Assembly: GCA_964443055.1 (NCBI GenBank)
Contig: CAYUBT010000068.1
Location: forward strand, 1-13,125
Reading direction: 5' to 3'
Length of the DNA stretch: 13,125 nucleotides
Source of the DNA: JADYZU01 sp964443055
GTDB taxonomy: Bacteria; Pseudomonadota; Alphaproteobacteria; Rhodobacterales; Rhodobacteraceae
Part shown: piece after piece, positions 1 to 6,678 of the stretch
Layout of the letters: every line of letters starts with the position of its first letter
Position numbering within the stretch: position 1 is the first letter of the stretch
Notes under the pieces: model-generated
Told to the model about the DNA's origin: nothing
Seen by the model: the letters and a program-made list of their open reading frames with translations, nothing else
Databases searched by the model: none
Position numbers and translations under genes: made by a program

Positions 1-116
1 CTGATCGTGCAGGGCGACCTGACACAGGCCGACGGCCATGCCGAACGTCGTGCTGCGCTGCTGTGGTGCATCGCCATTCTCCCAGATCGAGCAGGGGGAT
101 GACGCCGGGGGCTCGT
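1..116 (+). pseudogene. Remnant of an IS5/IS1182-type DDE transposase, frameshifted
   Basis: Frame 1 from base 1 reads LIVQGDLTQADGHAERRAAL, which matches from memory a conserved central stretch of IS5-family (IS1182-like) transposases. The family normally continues with a segment like DMIHRHSP and then an Arg-rich stretch ending in GAD. Here the continuation HRHSP...GAR appears in a different frame from base 69, as if one base had been lost around 61-68. Frame 1 then hits a TGA at 100-102. Similarity fades after about 116, before the C-terminal catalytic region. This is a dead, truncated fragment whose 5' part lies outside the window. No terminal inverted repeat is recognisable. The family assignment is fairly secure; the exact IS is not. 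Confidence 0.6.
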
Positions 117-160
117 TCAGCCCTGGCTGCCCCATAACCTGGCCGACTTTTGTTCCGCCA

Positions 161-166
161 TTGACA
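161..166 (+). promoter_or_regulatory. Possible -35 box upstream of the M20 gene
   Basis: TTGACA is a perfect sigma-70 -35 hexamer in the 176-base gap between the transposase remnant and the M20 gene. The region 17-18 bases downstream (about 184-190) has no convincing -10 box. TTGAAT at 187-192 is the closest hexamer but lies 20 bases away. I see nothing else in the gap except the short inverted repeat at 194-210. The promoter call is weak. Confidence 0.25.
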
Positions 167-193
167 TCTGAGGGCGGCTCAAGCGATTGAATT

Positions 194-210
194 GCCGTGC
201 TACTCACGGC
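194..210. repeat. Perfect 6-bp inverted repeat in the M20 leader
   Basis: GCCGTG (194-199) and CACGGC (205-210) are exact reverse complements around the five-base spacer CTACT. The element lies 68 bases upstream of the M20 start codon and just after a possible promoter. It could be a small operator, a weak leader hairpin, or part of the decayed IS boundary. No T tract follows, so an intrinsic terminator is unlikely. Confidence 0.35.
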
Positions 211-278
211 TCTTGCATCTTACGCCACCGGGCGCTCTGGTAAGGTCTGTCTCCTTCACGCTCTCTGCGGAGTCTTCG

Positions 279-1445
279 ATGAGCCACTATCAGGGAATCG
301 GCTATGATGATGCGGTGGCGTTGCTGTCGCTGATCGTGCGTATTCCGTCGATCAATCCAGCGTTTCGGACCGAGGATGACGACCCACGGCATTTCGGTGA
401 AGAGGAACTGGCCCAGGCTCTGCGGGGCTGGTGCGCCGAAGCCGGGCTTGCCCCCGAGATCGACGAGGTTCGGCCCGGCCGCCCCAATCTCATTACCCGC
501 GTCAGAGGCCGGAACGGCCAGCGGCGCATGATCTGGGAGGGCCATCTCGACACCGTCCAGGTTACGGGAATGGAGGCTCCATTCGAACCGCGCATCAAGG
601 ACGGTCGCCTCTACGGGCGTGGTGCAGTTGATGACGGGGCCAGCATCGTGGCCTTTCTGCTGGCGATGCGGGCATTGAAGGCCTCGCCCCCTGCTGCCGA
701 CGTCGATTTTGTTGCCGCAATGGATGAAGAATACAGTTATCTCGGTGTCCTGCACCACATCGCCCGCAACGAACGTTACGATCTCGGTGTGGCCGGTGAA
801 CCGACCTCGCTGCGCGTCGTGCGCGCTTGCAAGGGGACCGTGCGCTGGTGGGTCGAGATCGAGGGGAAAAACGCCCACACCGGCACTCCGGAGGAGGGGG
901 TCAACGGAATCACGGTCGCACGACATGTCCTCGATCTCTACGATCAGGCGATGGCGAACGCACCTTCGCATTCCCTGCTGGGCCCCGCGACGCTGACCTG
1001 CACCGCAATCGAATCTGGCATCGGTCCGAATACCGTGCCCGCCGTCTGCCGGATGCGTTTCGACTACCGCTATCTGCCTGGCGAGGATGGGCATTCGGTC
1101 CATGCACGCTTCGCCGCACTGGCCGAAAAAGCCGTCACACGCTTCAGCGGCGCGAGCATCAGGGTGCCTGAGCCCTTCGTCGACAGTTCCGCCATGGATG
1201 TGGACGCGGCCAGCCCGGTGGTGACCCTGCTGTCAGATGTCTGTGCGACCCATCTCATTGCGTCGGCACCGATCGGTGTTCCCTACGGTTCGGATGCTAC
1301 AAAACTGGTGAACAACGCCGCTATCCCGACCGTGATCTTTGGCCCCGGCAGCATCGACAGCGCCCATGCGCCTGATGAGCATGTCGAAATAGCCGAGATC
1401 GTGACGGCGGCGAAGATGCTGGTCGATCTCGCACACAAGGTCTGA
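279..1445 (+). CDS. M20-family metallo-deacylase/peptidase (ArgE/DapE-like)
   Basis: The 388-residue protein belongs to the M20 di-metal hydrolase family, which cleaves N-acyl or peptide bonds of amino-acid derivatives (ArgE, DapE, aminoacylase). Visible family residues are the GHLDTV metal motif (His89, Asp91), GRGAVDD with metal-bridging Asp at about 118, the DEE motif with catalytic Glu150 and metal ligand Glu151, Glu174 in GEPT, His200 opening the dimerisation domain, and a late metal His at 363 in SAHAP. All are intact and the length is normal. I chose ATG 279 because GGAG (269-272) precedes it by six bases and the family N-terminus begins there; the frame is open back to 192 but that part is not family-like. 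There is no signal peptide, so it is cytoplasmic. It converges on the lyase gene and probably belongs to the same catabolic pathway as the importer. The substrate is unknown. Confidence 0.88.
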   Translation: MSHYQGIGYDDAVALLSLIVRIPSINPAFRTEDDDPRHFGEEELAQALRGWCAEAGLAPEIDEVRPGRPNLITRVRGRNGQRRMIWEGHLDTVQVTGMEAPFEPRIKDGRLYGRGAVDDGASIVAFLLAMRALKASPPAADVDFVAAMDEEYSYLGVLHHIARNERYDLGVAGEPTSLRVVRACKGTVRWWVEIEGKNAHTGTPEEGVNGITVARHVLDLYDQAMANAPSHSLLGPATLTCTAIESGIGPNTVPAVCRMRFDYRYLPGEDGHSVHARFAALAEKAVTRFSGASIRVPEPFVDSSAMDVDAASPVVTLLSDVCATHLIASAPIGVPYGSDATKLVNNAAIPTVIFGPGSIDSAHAPDEHVEIAEIVTAAKMLVDLAHKV

Positions 1446-1456
1446 GGGAGCACCGG

Positions 1457-2386
1457 TCACGGCAGGCCTGCGCCACAGATTGCAACGGTAACACGCTCGC
1501 CATCCCTGGCCTGATAGGCCCCGGACATCAATGCGGCCACTGCAGCGGCTCCGGCAGGATCTGCCGCAATACCCAGTTCGAACCAGAGCCATTGGGCCGC
1601 ACGAACCATGTCGTTGTCCGTGATCAGGACCACCTCGTCCACAACTTCACGGATGCGATCGAAAATCCTCTCGTCGGTACGGCGGCACGACATGGTCGGG
1701 ATCGCGCTCTGGATCTCGGGCAGTGTGACGACCTTTCCTGCGGCAAGCGATGCGTGCAGCGTGGGCGAGCCGACCGGCTCGACGCCAATCACGCGAATCG
1801 ACGGATCGAGCGTCTTGATGACCGTTCCTGCACCGGTGATGAAGCCGCCGCCGCCGATGGCCACGATGACAGTTTCGGTGTCCGGACGATCCTCGAGCAT
1901 CTCGAGAGCGACGGTCCCCTGACCGGCGACGACATCAGGGTCAGAGAACGGGTGAATGTAGGTACCACCGCTGTGCTCGGCAAAGGCACGGGCCGCAGCG
2001 CTGCATTCGTCAAAATCAGCTCCGCCAACATGACAGTCAGCCCCCCAAAGCCGCGCCTTCTCCACCTTTTCGGGAGAAACGCTATCGGGCAGGAAAAGCG
2101 TCGCCAGCGTTCCGGCAACATGACCGCAGCGCGCGACGGCAAGCCCGTGATTCCCACCTGATGCGGCGACAAGGCCGCGGATGCGCTTCTCGGGGGAGAG
2201 CGACATGAGCCGGTTGGCCGCGCCCCGCGCCTTGAATGAGCCAGACACCTGGTGGCATTCGAGCTTCAACACCAGATCGGCAGAGGTCACCGGCTGACGC
2301 AACTGGTCAGTCCGAATCTGCGGTGTGCGGCGAATCAGCGGACGAATCCTGTTCGCGGCAGCCTTGACATCATCAAGCTCGATCAT
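1457..2386 (-). CDS. PLP-dependent threonine dehydratase-type ammonia-lyase
   Basis: The 309-residue protein is a fold-type II PLP enzyme of the serine/threonine dehydratase group, which also holds serine racemase, threo-3-hydroxyaspartate ammonia-lyase and the hydroxyectoine-utilisation protein EutB. The Schiff-base lysine is Lys52 in SGSFKARGA. SGGNHG (77-82) holds the Asn near the cofactor ring. A glycine-rich phosphate loop, GGGGFITG, is at about 178-185. A Cys in AICGAG near the C-terminus sits where Ser or Cys contacts the pyridine nitrogen. There is no C-terminal ACT domain, so it resembles the short, non-allosteric catabolic form. ATG 2386 is preceded by a GAGG Shine-Dalgarno; an upstream in-frame ATG at 2437 gives a non-family extension. 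It is convergent with the M20 gene, with only 11 bases between the stop codons, and divergent from the importer operon. It probably deaminates a beta-hydroxy amino acid released in the pathway; the exact substrate is not readable. Confidence 0.85.
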   Translation of the reverse strand: MIELDDVKAAANRIRPLIRRTPQIRTDQLRQPVTSADLVLKLECHQVSGSFKARGAANRLMSLSPEKRIRGLVAASGGNHGLAVARCGHVAGTLATLFLPDSVSPEKVEKARLWGADCHVGGADFDECSAAARAFAEHSGGTYIHPFSDPDVVAGQGTVALEMLEDRPDTETVIVAIGGGGFITGAGTVIKTLDPSIRVIGVEPVGSPTLHASLAAGKVVTLPEIQSAIPTMSCRRTDERIFDRIREVVDEVVLITDNDMVRAAQWLWFELGIAADPAGAAAVAALMSGAYQARDGERVTVAICGAGLP

Positions 2387-2475
2387 TCCTGCCTCTTGTT
2401 CCCAACGGTGTTCGGCATCAAATCGTGGCCAACCCATAGAAAATGCTTGACCTCACAGCCTCGCTCGTGAAGCGT

Positions 2476-2489
2476 TGATAACGTTGTCA
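2476..2489. promoter_or_regulatory. LacI-family operator
   Basis: TGATAACGTTGTCA is a 14-bp palindrome with one mismatched pair and a central CG in AACGTT, the pattern typical of LacI/GalR-family operators. It lies between the divergent lyase and importer genes, about 107 bases upstream of the first permease ATG. The LacI-type regulator at the end of the importer operon is the obvious candidate to bind it. TTGTCA within it (2484-2489) could serve as a -35 box, with AACGAT (2507-2512) as a weak -10, so binding would block the promoter. The operator shape is seen; the pairing with this regulator is inferred. Confidence 0.62.
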
Positions 2490-2500
2490 TGGGCATGACA
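2485..2500. repeat. Perfect 7-bp palindrome overlapping the LacI operator
   Basis: TGTCATG (2485-2491) and CATGACA (2494-2500) are exact reverse complements around GG. The left arm shares bases 2485-2489 with the LacI-type operator, so two proteins, or two dimers, could not easily bind both at once. It may be a second operator for another regulator. Confidence 0.45.
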
Positions 2501-2556
2501 GCAAGCAACGATGAAGCGCTGGGCGGGGACTGTGGAATGAGAGGTGGAATCGCGAC

Positions 2557-2572
2557 CCTGCTCATGACCAGG
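2557..2572. repeat. Near-perfect 16-bp palindrome just before the importer start
   Basis: The sequence CCTGCTCATGACCAGG has seven of eight complementary pairs. It ends eight bases before the GGAGGAGG ribosome-binding site of the first permease. Its TCATGA core shares the words TCATG and CATGAC with the palindrome at 2485-2500. It could be a further operator site or a leader hairpin that affects translation; the sequence alone does not decide. Confidence 0.35.
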
Positions 2573-2595
2573 TATGCTCGGAGGAGGATGCCTAT

Positions 2596-3264
2596 ATGGC
2601 ATCTCTGAACTTCCGTCCTCTCTGGCGCTACGAAGATGCCTTCATCAACGGCATCATCACCACGCTCAAACTGGCGCTTGCGGCCGGCGTGGCCGGGCTG
2701 ATTCTGGGGCTGGTCTGTGCGCTGATCCTGGGCCGGGAGAACCGCTTCACGAATTTCATCATCTGGTCCTATATCGAGGTGATCCGCAATACCCCGCCGG
2801 TCATTCAGATATTCATCATCTTTTTCGTTCTGCCACAGATCGGTCTGAGGCTGCCCCCGTTCGACGCCGCGGTTGTTGCGCTGACACTTTATTTCGGGGC
2901 TTTCGTCGCCGAGATCATTCGCTCCGGCCTCGCATCAATTCCAAAGGCACAGATCGAAGCGGGCCATTGCCTGGGACTCACCCGATTGCAGGTGTTCACT
3001 CATGTGGTGCTCTTTCCAGCGTTGCGGAACATCTATCCATCATTGACCAGCCAGTTCATCCTTCTGTTGCTGGGAACCTCCATTGCCTCGTTCATCTCAA
3101 CCGAAGAGCTGTTTCAGACGGCAGGTTTTGTCGACAGCCGTACCTTCCGCAGCTTCGAGGTCTATGCACTGGTCTCCGCCATCTACGTCGCGATGGTGAT
3201 CTGCTTCCGTCTTCTGTTTTTCGCGCTTGGCCGGCTCGCATTCCGCTGGCCGGTGGCGCGGTAG
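2596..3264 (+). CDS. Polar amino acid-type ABC transporter permease (first)
   Basis: The 222-residue integral membrane protein belongs to the HisM/GlnP group (polar amino acid ABC importer permeases). Hydrophobic segments appear near 20-46, 54-80, 88-106 and toward the C-terminus. The EVIRNTPPVIQ segment (61-71) is the usual R-x-TP motif. The EAA loop that docks on the ATPase begins at about residue 121 (EAGHCLGLTR) and contains the conserved Gly. ATG 2596 follows a very strong GGAGGAGG (2580-2587) at eight bases, so this first gene of the operon should be well translated. The second permease starts nine bases after its stop. It should form a heterodimeric channel with that protein. Its EAA loop is less canonical than its partner's. 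Confidence 0.9.
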   Translation: MASLNFRPLWRYEDAFINGIITTLKLALAAGVAGLILGLVCALILGRENRFTNFIIWSYIEVIRNTPPVIQIFIIFFVLPQIGLRLPPFDAAVVALTLYFGAFVAEIIRSGLASIPKAQIEAGHCLGLTRLQVFTHVVLFPALRNIYPSLTSQFILLLLGTSIASFISTEELFQTAGFVDSRTFRSFEVYALVSAIYVAMVICFRLLFFALGRLAFRWPVAR

Positions 3265-3273
3265 GGGCGTGCA

Positions 3274-3924
3274 ATGAGATCATTCGGCGTCATCGACGTT
3301 CTCTCTTTCTCGACGGCCTTCCAGTATACCATCCTTCTGGTGGTCATGGCGCTGGTTATCGGTGCACCGCTTGCGCTCGGATTCGCGATGATCCGCGTTG
3401 CGAAATTCGCGCCGCTACGGTGGGTTTCTGCGGCCTTTCTCCAGGTGATGCAGGGAATTCCGCTTCTCGCGCTGCTCATGTTCGTCTATTTCGGGCTGCC
3501 AATCTTTCTCGGCATCCGACTCCCGCCGCTTCTGGCAGTCACTGCAGCCTACACGCTTTATACCGCTGTTTTTCTGGGCGAAATCTGGCGAGGCGGTATA
3601 GAGGCGGTGAAAAACACGCAATGGGAAGCCGCTGCATCGCTCGGCATCACGCGCTGGCAGCAATTTGCCCATGTGATTGCGCCGCAGGCACTCAAGATCG
3701 CATTGCCAGCGAGTGTCGGCTTCCTGGTCCAGCTCATCAAAGGCACATCGCTGGCCGCGATCGTGGGTTTTGTCGAACTGACCCGTGCCGCGCAATTGTC
3801 TGCAGCCGCAACGCTGCAGCCGCTGCTCGTCTACTCGCTCGTGGCCATCATCTATTTCGTCATCTGCTTTCCGCTGACGATACTGTCACGCAGGCTGGAG
3901 GTCCGCTTGAATGGCGCTCGTTGA
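3274..3924 (+). CDS. Polar amino acid-type ABC transporter permease (second)
   Basis: The 216-residue membrane protein is paralogous to the preceding permease. It has hydrophobic spans near 17-40, 53-80, 86-104 and at the C-terminus. Its MQGIPLLALL segment (59-68) matches the R-G-x-P region of HisQ/HisM-type permeases, with Gln in place of the usual Arg. The EAA loop starts at about 118 (EAAASLGITRWQQ) and is canonical. AGGGG (3263-3267), overlapping the previous stop, serves as Shine-Dalgarno six bases before ATG. Its last 14 bases overlap the ATPase gene, suggesting translational coupling. Together the two permeases form the inner-membrane pathway for the ligand delivered by the 4670-5461 binding protein. 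Confidence 0.9.
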   Translation: MRSFGVIDVLSFSTAFQYTILLVVMALVIGAPLALGFAMIRVAKFAPLRWVSAAFLQVMQGIPLLALLMFVYFGLPIFLGIRLPPLLAVTAAYTLYTAVFLGEIWRGGIEAVKNTQWEAAASLGITRWQQFAHVIAPQALKIALPASVGFLVQLIKGTSLAAIVGFVELTRAAQLSAAATLQPLLVYSLVAIIYFVICFPLTILSRRLEVRLNGAR

Positions 3925-4642
3925 GATAAATGGTCTGCGCAAGAGCTTCGGCCCCATCGAAGTCCTGAGGGATGTCTCGCTCACGGTGGAACAGGGCGAT
4001 ATCGTCGCTCTGATCGGGCGTTCCGGCTCCGGCAAGTCGACGCTGCTGCGCTGCATCAACGGCCTCGAAAAGACCGATGGGGGCACGATTCAGGTCGGCG
4101 GCCAGGAGATCCGTGCCGACATGCCAAACCTGCGCGAGTACCGCCAGCGTGTGGGCATCGTATTTCAGCAGTTCAATCTTTTCCCCCACATGACGGTGTT
4201 GAAGAACATCACCTTGGCACCTGTGCTGACCGGAAAGGTCCGAAGGTCCGAAGCGCGCGATCTCGCGGAGGAATCGCTTCGCAAGGTCGGCCTTCTCGAC
4301 AAGATCGACGCCTGGCCAGAGCAACTGTCCGGTGGCCAGCAGCAGCGCGTGGCCATCGCCCGCTGTCTGGCCATGAAACCCGAACTGATGCTGTTCGACG
4401 AGGTGACATCGGCGCTTGACCCCGAACTTGTCGGGGAGGTGCTCAAAGTTATGGAAGACATGGCCCGCCAGGGAATGACGATGATCCTCGTGACCCATGA
4501 AATGGGCTTTGCGCGCAATGTCGCGAACAAGGTCGTGTTCATGCATGAGGGCCGCATCTGGGAAGAGGGCCACCCTGATCAGGTTTTCGGAAATCCGCAA
4601 ACGCCCGAGCTGAGAGCGTTCATCAGCTCGTCGCACAAGTGA
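3911..4642 (+). CDS. Polar amino acid-type ABC transporter ATP-binding protein
   Basis: The 243-residue ATPase is of the GlnQ/HisP type and energises the importer. All core motifs are present: Walker A GRSGSGKST (36-44), Q-loop VFQQFNLFPH (84-93), signature LSGGQQQR (139-146), Walker B LMLFDE with catalytic Glu164, D-loop SALD (167-170) and switch His196 in VTHEMGFA. The length is normal for the family. ATG 3911 lies inside the end of the second permease gene, nine bases after GGAGG (3897-3901). The protein should act on the cytoplasmic face as a dimer. No regulatory C-terminal extension is seen. Confidence 0.95.
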   Translation: MALVEINGLRKSFGPIEVLRDVSLTVEQGDIVALIGRSGSGKSTLLRCINGLEKTDGGTIQVGGQEIRADMPNLREYRQRVGIVFQQFNLFPHMTVLKNITLAPVLTGKVRRSEARDLAEESLRKVGLLDKIDAWPEQLSGGQQQRVAIARCLAMKPELMLFDEVTSALDPELVGEVLKVMEDMARQGMTMILVTHEMGFARNVANKVVFMHEGRIWEEGHPDQVFGNPQTPELRAFISSSHK

Positions 4643-4669
4643 CCCCCCACCAAACAGAGAGGTAAAGAA

Positions 4670-5461
4670 ATGACAATCACGATGCGTTTTGCCGCAGCCG
4701 CGCTGGCGGGTCTGATGGCGCTGCCGACAGTGGTCCAAGCGGACAGATTGCAGGACATTATGAATTCGGGAACGATTCGAGTAGGGATCCTGCTTGATGT
4801 CCCGCCCTGGGGGATGATGGACGAGGAGGGCAACCCGGCAGGGCTGGATGTCGAAGTGGCACAGCTTCTGGCGGACGAACTGTCCGTCGACCTCGAAATC
4901 GTGCAGGTGACAGGAACGAACCGAATCCCCAACCTGCTGTCCGATCAGGTTGACATCCTGATCGCTGCCATGGGCGCGAATTCCGAACGTGCGCAGCAGG
5001 TCATGTTCTCGCAACCCTATACGGTAGTGGATCTTGGCGTCTACGGATCACCGGAGATCGGACTGTCCGACGATCCGTCCATTCTGTCGGGCCACACCAT
5101 TTCAGTGGCACGCGGCACCACGCTCGACCTGTGGCTCACGGACAACGCACCCGACGACGCGACCATCGCGCGGTTCGAGGACGTCCCTGCCGCCATGGCA
5201 GCCTATCTGGCCGGGCAAGCGGACATGTTCTCGGAGAACAGTGCGATCATCGCCAACCTGCGCATCGATCGCCCGGAAATCGAGGTCGCGCCTGTGATGA
5301 TCATGCGGCAGTCGCCTGCTCATATCGGCGTTCCGATGGGCGAGCACAACCTGCTGCAGTGGGTGAACACATTCGTCTTCTCGAACGTCATCAACCAGAA
5401 TCTGGTCGATCTGCAGAGAAAATGGTTTGGCACCGAACGCGGCGCTCTCCCCGGGATCTGA
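4670..5461 (+). CDS. Periplasmic substrate-binding protein, SBP family 3
   Basis: The 263-residue protein is the extracytoplasmic receptor of the importer. A signal peptide spans about 1-24, with a likely cut after VQA. The mature domain begins with a typical family 3 opening (GTIRVGILLDVPPWGMMD). Arg107 in NSERAQQVMFSQPY matches the arginine that holds the ligand carboxylate in HisJ and GlnBP. The hinge-side RGTT is at 148-151. Where HisJ and GlnBP carry an Asp that grips the alpha-amino group (DAALQD or DAVLHD), this protein has DMFSEN (185-190), so Asn190, with Glu189 beside it. That suggests a ligand with an altered or N-substituted amino group, an inference from hand alignment. GAGAGG (4657-4662) gives a good ribosome-binding site seven bases before ATG. 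The gene follows the ATPase by 27 bases. Confidence 0.9.
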   Translation: MTITMRFAAAALAGLMALPTVVQADRLQDIMNSGTIRVGILLDVPPWGMMDEEGNPAGLDVEVAQLLADELSVDLEIVQVTGTNRIPNLLSDQVDILIAAMGANSERAQQVMFSQPYTVVDLGVYGSPEIGLSDDPSILSGHTISVARGTTLDLWLTDNAPDDATIARFEDVPAAMAAYLAGQADMFSENSAIIANLRIDRPEIEVAPVMIMRQSPAHIGVPMGEHNLLQWVNTFVFSNVINQNLVDLQRKWFGTERGALPGI

Positions 5462-5472
5462 GCCGGAACCCT

Positions 5473-5496
5473 GGCGGCCCCCATCGCGGGGCCGCC
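5473..5496 (+). terminator. GC-rich hairpin after the binding-protein gene
   Basis: GGCGGCCCC (5473-5481) and GGGGCCGCC (5488-5496) form a perfect nine-pair all-GC stem with a six-base loop, 11 bases after the binding-protein stop. The bases that follow (TCATCACTAC) are not a T tract, so it is not a classic intrinsic terminator. It may attenuate transcription or protect the upstream mRNA from 3' decay. Either would leave the downstream repressor expressed at a lower level than the importer. Confidence 0.5.
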
Positions 5497-5539
5497 TCAT
5501 CACTACACAAGATCAAGAAATGGCGCGTGCGTAGTCCAG

Positions 5540-6607
5540 ATGGCGGACAAACTCATTCCCGTCACGGCGTTTGATCGCGTCCTGCGTTTGGCCTGCGAGG
5601 ATCCCGTATCTTCGCAAGCCGGTCGGGTCCGGATCGAAGATGTGGCGCGTGTCGCCGGGGTCTCCCCCATCACGGTTTCCCGCACGTTGCGCAAATCAAG
5701 CATTGTCTCCGAGGCAACGCGACAACGTGTACATGAAGCGGTCCGGACAACCGGGTTCAGCCTCAACCCCCATGCCAGCGCCCTGCGCTCGGGTCGTTCG
5801 AACATCGTCACGGCATTTCTCTCATCAACCGCGAGCGAGCAGTTCCTGCGGGCAGCGACCACATTTTCGTCCATACTCGAGGAAGCGGGATATGAAGTCG
5901 TGCTGGCGCGAACCTCGTATTCCTACGAGCGTGAGCTTCGCCTTGTGCGGACTCTGGAGCAGATCCGGCCGGCCGGGGCCTTCATCACCGGGGTGCTCGA
6001 GCAGGAACAGTGCCGCCGTATCTTTCGACGCCTTGCAATCCCTGTCGTTGAAAGCTGGGCCAACAGCGACGATCCCATCGACATGCTCGTGGCTGTCTCG
6101 AACACGGACGGTGCCCGTGCTGCCGCCCGTGCTCTGGCCGAACGAGGCTATCGTCGCCTCGCATTCATCGGCCGCATATCCGGTCGTGGCGTGATCCGGC
6201 GCGATGCGTTTCGTACCGAATGCTGCCGACTGGGCCTAGATTACGCAGGCGATGAGACACTTTCCACCGTCACCTCGACCGAGGACGGCCGCATCGCACT
6301 GAGCCGACTCCTCCAGCGGGTCGGGCCGGTTGATGCCGTTTTCTGTGCCAACGACCTTCTCGCATGCGGTGCTCTGATCGAAGCCAGGGCGCGAGGTCTT
6401 TCGATCCCGCAGGATCTTGCGCTGGTCGGCTTCGGCGATAGCAGCCTGATGGAGCAACTTGAGCCGGCCCTCACGACAATCACCCCCGATCCCGACGAGA
6501 TCGGTCGCCACGCGGGCGCATTGCTCCGCGCCCGGCTTGCCGGAGAGGTTCAGAGCGAAACAGTGATACCGCATCCGCTGCATCTGCGTATCCGGGGGAG
6601 CTGTTAG
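5540..6607 (+). CDS. LacI/GntR-like transcriptional repressor
   Basis: The 355-residue protein has a LacI-type helix-turn-helix at about 32-51 (IEDVARVAGVSPITVSRTLR) and a hinge helix at about 76-86 (NPHASALRSGR). A periplasmic-binding-protein-like effector domain fills the rest. The body resembles E. coli GntR/IdnR in segments such as VVESWANSDDP and DAVFCANDLLACGAL; this is subgroup similarity and does not mean gluconate is the effector. About 30 residues precede the HTH, more than usual, and the Shine-Dalgarno before ATG 5540 is poor. A TTG at codon 17 is an alternative start. The gene is last in the importer operon, 78 bases after the binding protein and past a strong hairpin. It most likely represses the operon and perhaps the divergent lyase through the operator at 2476-2489, and is relieved by the imported compound or a product of it. 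Confidence 0.85.
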   Translation: MADKLIPVTAFDRVLRLACEDPVSSQAGRVRIEDVARVAGVSPITVSRTLRKSSIVSEATRQRVHEAVRTTGFSLNPHASALRSGRSNIVTAFLSSTASEQFLRAATTFSSILEEAGYEVVLARTSYSYERELRLVRTLEQIRPAGAFITGVLEQEQCRRIFRRLAIPVVESWANSDDPIDMLVAVSNTDGARAAARALAERGYRRLAFIGRISGRGVIRRDAFRTECCRLGLDYAGDETLSTVTSTEDGRIALSRLLQRVGPVDAVFCANDLLACGALIEARARGLSIPQDLALVGFGDSSLMEQLEPALTTITPDPDEIGRHAGALLRARLAGEVQSETVIPHPLHLRIRGSC

Positions 6608-6678
6608 GTGTTTGATCCCACGGTTTGATGGTGCGGTCCTTTCGGCGGGATGGAAGGAAGCAGTATGGGACAAGTTCG

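Noticed and set aside
192..278. N-terminal extension of the M20 gene from an upstream ATG at codon 65 of the leader
   Set aside because: It adds 29 residues unlike the family, and ATG 279 has its own well-spaced GGAG.
2574..3929. A 451-codon open frame across both permease genes
   Set aside because: It is out of phase with the permeases, has an Arg/His/Cys-rich product and no family motifs; the two permeases explain the region.
3860..5014. A 384-codon - strand frame opposite the ATPase and binding protein
   Set aside because: Antisense shadow; all ABC motifs are on the + strand.
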